Positions 60,095 to 64,000 of a DNA stretch of 64,000 nt are shown here, piece after piece. Source of the stretch: Mesotaenium endlicherianum. Its lineage: Eukaryota > Streptophyta > Zygnematophyceae > Zygnematales > Mesotaeniaceae. Under the pieces are notes generated by a model. The model did not search any database and was not told where the DNA came from. It worked only from the letters and a program-made list of their open reading frames with translations. Position 1 is the stretch's first letter. Each line of letters opens with the position of its first letter. A program made the translations under genes and the position numbers. The stretch is from positions 45,142-109,141 of the forward strand of contig WELA01002297.1 in NCBI GenBank assembly GCA_009602735.1, in the 5' to 3' direction.

Positions 60095-60800
60095 AATGGC
60101 GCTGGCATGTTGATGCGGGTGTAGGCCGTCTCCTCGCTGATCATATAGTTGTTGTAAGCCTCTGGATAGTCAGTAGTGGCGCAGCAGTCCAGCATCTTCT
60201 GATCTGTTTCTCCTGAACAAACCATTTTTACAGGAATCTCTCCTGCTGGCTGCTTATCTGTCTGCTGGTAGGTCACTTTCTGCTTCCGCAAATCAATAAC
60301 ATGCCCAATGGGATCAGTGCTTCTGGCCCCAGGAGAATATCATAATTCTCTGCATCAGTTACCGTGCATTCCATCCATAGTGACGCCTCCTCAGGTTTCC
60401 CCGAGTTTACTGTGATCTTCACAGGCTTGCGGGTAATTCCACAAGACTTTGTTACCTGCCTTGATGCCGTTTTCAGCTAAAATGGGCTCTCTTTCAGATC
60501 CCTAGGTGTCAGACCCAGAGCTTTCACAGCTCGCTTCCCCAGGATGACTGGCTGTGCGCCTGTATCCAGGAGGATGTTGGGGGCTGGCCAATTGTTGAAC
60601 TTCATGGCACCATCCTTGTTCTGCACCCTCACAGTGCTGAAATTGGTAGGCAGCGAGGCGCTATTGGCACCTTCCTCAGCTGTATCCAGCTGTTGTCCGG
60701 CTTCTTCAATCGTGAAAGGGTAAGTAATGTGCAAATCAACGAGAGAAATCAACGGAGCATGCTGAATTCGATATTCCACCAGAGCTCTCAACTTCTCCAA
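60095..60800 (-). pseudogene. Element D aspartic protease
   Basis: Frame 60800-60477 contains the active site NILLDTGAQPVILGKRAVKA (DTG near 60560). It ends at a stop after DLKESPF. The following frames carry the C-terminal part (ENYDILLG region around 60340; 60291-60073 with SEETAYTRINMPAPL). The enzyme would cut the polyprotein and release DNMT and RT. Frame changes near 60470 and 60300 make it non-functional. Confidence 0.82.
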
Positions 60801-61080
60801 AGAAATACTAAATGTCTTGCGATTCTGGCCTGTCGCTGCTGGGCAATTTCATTCTCATCCAGGGTAATCCGAAAGGTCTGAGGAAGCTTCCCAGCGTTCC
60901 TAGGCACCAATCGGTCATGATCTGCCCTCTCAGCTGCTGTTGCAGTTACAGCCTTCTCAGGCACCAACTTCCCTAGACAATTTTTTCAGCGACATCTGCA
61001 TCATAGTAGTCATTGGGCGCTTTTAGTTTTGCAAATTGAGCTTTCAACTCAGCAATCTCAGCACTCATAGCATCATACTT
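60801..61080 (-). pseudogene. Element D gag-protease linker
   Basis: Continues the gag frame after a TAA at 61079-61081 (GH-stop-KYDAMSAEIAELKAQFAKLK, APNDYYDADVAEKIV-stop). The first stop is compatible with CAA to TAA. The region looks like a short coiled coil. Frames beyond are broken. Confidence 0.55.
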
Positions 61081-62599
61081 TTAATGACCCTTGCGGTTAC
61101 CGAAATTCTCCTTTCCTTTCTTTTTACCCTTATCTGCTTCTTTCGTAGCAGCGTTAGCCCATGGTGGCTTTAAATTCGGGTTCTTAGACCAACACTCATC
61201 TTCTGAGTGTCCCTTCTTGCTGCAATGTGCACATATCTGCGCCTTGTTAGCAGACAGTTGCTTAGCATCAGGATAAGGACAATCTCTCTTCCGATGTCCT
61301 GATTTCCCGCAATTCCAACATCCCTCTGCTGTTTCAGCAGTGTTGGCATGCTTAGCAAACCTATTGAAAGACCTGCTCTTCTTTTTGAACTGCAGATTAG
61401 AGCTATCGGCCTTAGGCGGAGAAGATTCCTCCCTCCTCTCTGGCGCCATAAGCGTCCTAGAAGCCTCCTTATACCAGACTTTACCTTCCTCGACACAACG
61501 TGCTATCTCAGCAGCTTCGCCGATATCCCAGTCGATTTCGCGCTTGGCAGATAGATGCGGCCTGACTTCTCGATCTGTGTCTTTGCCCAAACACAACAAT
61601 AATTTTTCAGCCACTATTTTGGGCTCGTAGATTCCTGCATTCTTGGCAAGATCCACCAGTCTGGACTTAACCTCCATCACTGTCTTGTTCTTTTGACGAA
61701 CAAAGTGCACACAGCGGTGCACCTTGAGATTGCGGTCCTCTGGGAACTTGATTTCAAGCAATTTGAAGAAACGACGCAGACAATGCTCAGCATCCAATTG
61801 GTCATTGCGAGCTTCCATATCTTTACGGCAACTGGCCAACGCTTGCGCATGGCTTGACTTTGTACAGGCACTATCGCCTTGCTGACCATTAAAAGGTGCT
61901 GCTCTGCGCGTTACTCGCTCCTGAGCATTAGCAATCTTTTCAGACAGCTCTGCACACACTCTACGCAATTTTGCGACAGATCCTTCATCATTCTCCTCAG
62001 TAGCCGCTCTTTGCTGACCCTCAGTGAGGTGTGTCATGGCATCTACTAATTTTTGTGTTAGTGCAGTTAAGTCTACGCTCCCTAGCCTTCTTTTGCTCTC
62101 CAAATGCCCATTCCTGAGTAAGGTCCTCATCCTTTCGGAGTTGGCAATGAAGCAACAAGGCATCCTTGTCCAAGTATGAAACCAGACTTATAAACGCAAC
62201 AAATTGAGTATATGAGGAGTCCTTCCGGATCTTCTCAAAGAAATCAGCCCAGTAGATTTCATCAAACTCTTCGAAAGTGAGACTGTTGCCACCGGTTCGT
62301 CCACTAAAGCACTTGGTAGACAACTTGAACTTAGGATTTTCATCCCTCTTATCACCAGCCACCTCAAAAGGTGACCAGTAATCACTGACTCTTACCCCAG
62401 CGTCTAGCGTTTTGCCCAAACCAGGTGCAAGATAACGCTCGCTATACGGGTTCCACGTTTGCAGAGATTTGTCGAGCAGCGTCTCCCGACGTATGGTCTC
62501 TTCTTGGGTCGTCAACCCGCTCAGATGTCTCACTATGTCGTGGACTCTGGCTTGAATCAAAGCCTTCCACAGGCTCCACGGGATGATAGAGACTCCCAC
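61081..62599 (-). pseudogene. gag: Element D Gag with two zinc knuckles
   Basis: Starts MGVSIIPWSLWKALIQARVH (62599). It reads through GNSLTFEEFDEIYWADFFEK, then a deletion of about 95 bp relative to F (after EQKKAR) shifts the frame; the rest continues in 62163-61081: KIANAQERVTRRAAPFNGQQ, CLRRFFKLLEIKFPEDRNLK, KSRLVDLAKNAGIYEPKIV. The nucleocapsid has two CCHC knuckles, CWNCGKSGHRKRDC and CAHCSKKGHSEDEC, then a Lys/Gly-rich tail. Capsid similarity to other Ty3 Gags is weak, so the assignment rests on position and knuckles. Confidence 0.85.
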
Positions 62600-62733
62600 T
62601 CCTCAGCCGCATATACAGCTGAGTTTCCCCGGGTCCCCTTCCAGGTTGACCACCGGCAGCCCTTACAGGCCTCAATCCCCAATTTGCTTGGAAATTCTTG
62701 TTCACCTGAACCACTCAACCGAAGTTCTCAGAA
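62600..62733 (-). other. Leader of element D
   Basis: About 130 bp between LTR and gag. I could not identify a convincing tRNA primer site; TGGTTCAGGTGAAC lies about 20 bases inside and is shared with element F. Confidence 0.5.
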
Positions 62734-63847
62734 GTAGGACGGAAGAGTCTTACTTCCACATAGGCTTATGCCCAAGTTGAGCGTAATAAAATGAACAAAA
62801 TTGTAGTTTGCAAAAATCACGTCTAAACAACTTAACCATCAATGCCAGATTCAGAGAAAATCGCCTTCACGGCTTTCGCTTAACTTTCACAAGTCTCAGC
62901 TTACAAATCTATGAAACTGCACATCTATGCTGGCCTGGTTTGAACTCTTCGCTTAATACCGCGCCTCAGCAGTTCTTCACTGCTTGGCTAGGGTCACTTA
63001 GTTACTCACTGAGAGCTTTAACTGTTTAACTGCTCTTGCTATCAGCAATTTGACTTGTTCGCGACTTTTGAGAACTTAGGACTGACACAGTTACTCACCA
63101 TTTATATGCCCTTCGCACACTTGTGGTGTTCTGTCCAAATCTGCGCTAATCTCCTAATAGATTCTGTTCTGCAAGTTCTCCTCTGTCTACCAGTGAGATT
63201 CCACCTTGGGAACTCCTGAATTCTAACTTCTATGGTACAGTGCAAAGAGATCAGGTGTCGGCAGAGGCGTGGATTCTCCGTTCTCCTGCGCCCTTAGGAA
63301 CTCCTTCTCTTCGCGCTCCTTCTCCTTTCTCCTTTCTGCTTCTTTAGCAAAAACTGCAAAAGCAAGAATGAGGCAGCTTTGTGCAAGACTCGTGCCTTTC
63401 GCAGGCACCATGCATTGTTCTCTCTCGAGAATGCCAGTGCTTAGTCACAGCTGGCTTTGCATGCCGTCCTCGCCTAGCAGCTCTCAAACCGATCTAGCCA
63501 TTGTCACTCAGCTTGCATGCAGGCCTCGTGACTGTTGCGCGTGATTGCTTAGCCTTTCAGCCAACAGTTATGCTTATGTGGCTGATGACTGGCGATTTTC
63601 ATAGCCAATCAAATCGTGCCTGACTTGGCACTCGGGGCTGCTTCCCGCCCACAGCCTTTCGGCTGACCTTCTTGGCAAATCCCTTCCCATGCCATGACCA
63701 CCTCTCAGTGATCATGACGTTGACTTGACCGCTGGCTGACTTGAAGTCAAGCTTTTGGTCGGTGAGTCAATGCTGACTTTCCGTACCTGGGCGGCCGTGA
63801 CTAGCGCTGCGCGTGCGGCACCGTCAAAAGGGTAGCAGTCGCAACAG
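62734..63847 (-). repeat. 5' LTR of element D, interrupted at the palindrome
   Basis: From the inner end (minus CTTCCGTCCTAC) it matches the 3' LTR of D for about 1.1 kb up to GCAACAG at 63847, the first half of the 12-bp palindrome. The remaining 300 bp of LTR are not seen before the window edge. Confidence 0.88.
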
Positions 63848-64000
63848 CAGGGCTGTTAAGTTGGCGAGAGACGAGTCGATGTTCATCATGTTGGCCCGGC
63901 CACAAGACACAAGGATAGAAGACGTGTACCGTGTATTTTTGAACTATGAGGGACCTATATCTGACATGCGTGGCGGCAAGTATTACAATGCGAGGGGGCC
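63848..64000 (+). other. Coding-like insert at the window end
   Basis: From the LTR breakpoint on, one plus-strand frame is open to the edge: LARDESMFIMLARPQDTRIE, VYRVFLNYEGPISDMRGGKY. Protein not recognised. The motif SDMRGGKYYNA resembles SDEIIVKGGKMYMA in the insert at 51402-51660, suggesting a common source. Confidence 0.5.

Larger units (their letters stand above)
51961..63847 (-). mobile_element. Element D: Ty3/gypsy element encoding a DNA methyltransferase and PHD-like finger
   Basis: The most complete copy of the C/D/F family. On the minus strand: 5' LTR (62734-63847, interrupted), gag, protease, DNMT, unknown region, RT, RNase H, integrase, PHD-like finger, polypurine tract, 3' LTR (51961-53371). 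Inner length is about 9.4 kb. It has several frameshifts and stops, and the integrase Glu is changed to Lys, so it is not autonomous, but the methyltransferase domain is a single open frame. Confidence 0.92.

Noticed and set aside
62690-62720. tRNA primer site of element D at TGGTTCAGG
   Set aside because: About 20 bases from the LTR end and no tRNA match I can name; left unassigned.

Overview
This 64 kb window is a nest of LTR retrotransposons. I found no convincing host gene, tRNA, rRNA or CRISPR array. The elements are Ty3/gypsy chromoviruses with C-terminal chromodomains, a second Ty3 group that carries a cytosine-C5 DNA methyltransferase (DNMT), and Ty1/copia elements. That mix fits a large, repeat-rich genome of the green lineage. 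A charophyte alga is my best guess, because retrotransposon-borne DNMTs are to my knowledge known from a charophyte and from dinoflagellates. This is inference; no host marker gene is present.

Layout. 1-194 is a two-copy 97-bp tandem repeat. 531-8794 (-) is element A, a dead chromovirus holding two foreign solo LTRs (3059-3802 and 6615-7718, each with a 5-bp target-site duplication, TSD). 8795-17641 (+) is element B, the same family with all frames open: gag, pol entered by a probable -1 frameshift, and a third 558-residue ORF of unknown function preceded by a splice-acceptor-like site. 17642-26961 (+) is element C, a decayed DNMT-bearing Ty3 element split by a solo B-family LTR (21476-22220); a broken second LTR abuts it (26962-27264). 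28283-about 30443 (+) is copia element I. About 30444-39285 (-) is Ty3 element G, which keeps the C-terminal part of a second, divergent DNMT and is interrupted by copia element H (32811-38214, -). 39286-42409 is a mostly non-coding LTR element remnant, J. 42410-51960 (-) is F, the gag and 5' LTR of another DNMT-family element, split by the TSD-flanked chromovirus E (43777-49953, +, with a 156-bp run of N). 51961-63847 (-) is D, the best DNMT-bearing copy. The last 153 bp are a coding-like insert in D's 5' LTR.

The most interesting system is the C/D/F family. Its order is gag (two zinc knuckles), protease, cytosine methyltransferase with all main catalytic motifs, a long unknown region, RT, RNase H, integrase, then a PHD-like zinc finger where a chromodomain would otherwise be. 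It therefore combines a DNA-methylation writer with a putative histone reader. G shows a DNMT in the same place, between gag and RT, in a clearly different sequence lineage. Other points are the third ORF of A/B, repeated breakpoints at one 12-bp palindrome in the C/D/F LTR, LTR-to-LTR junctions without spacer, the chimeric LTR pair of B, and decay of E by what look like only C-to-T (or G-to-A) changes.
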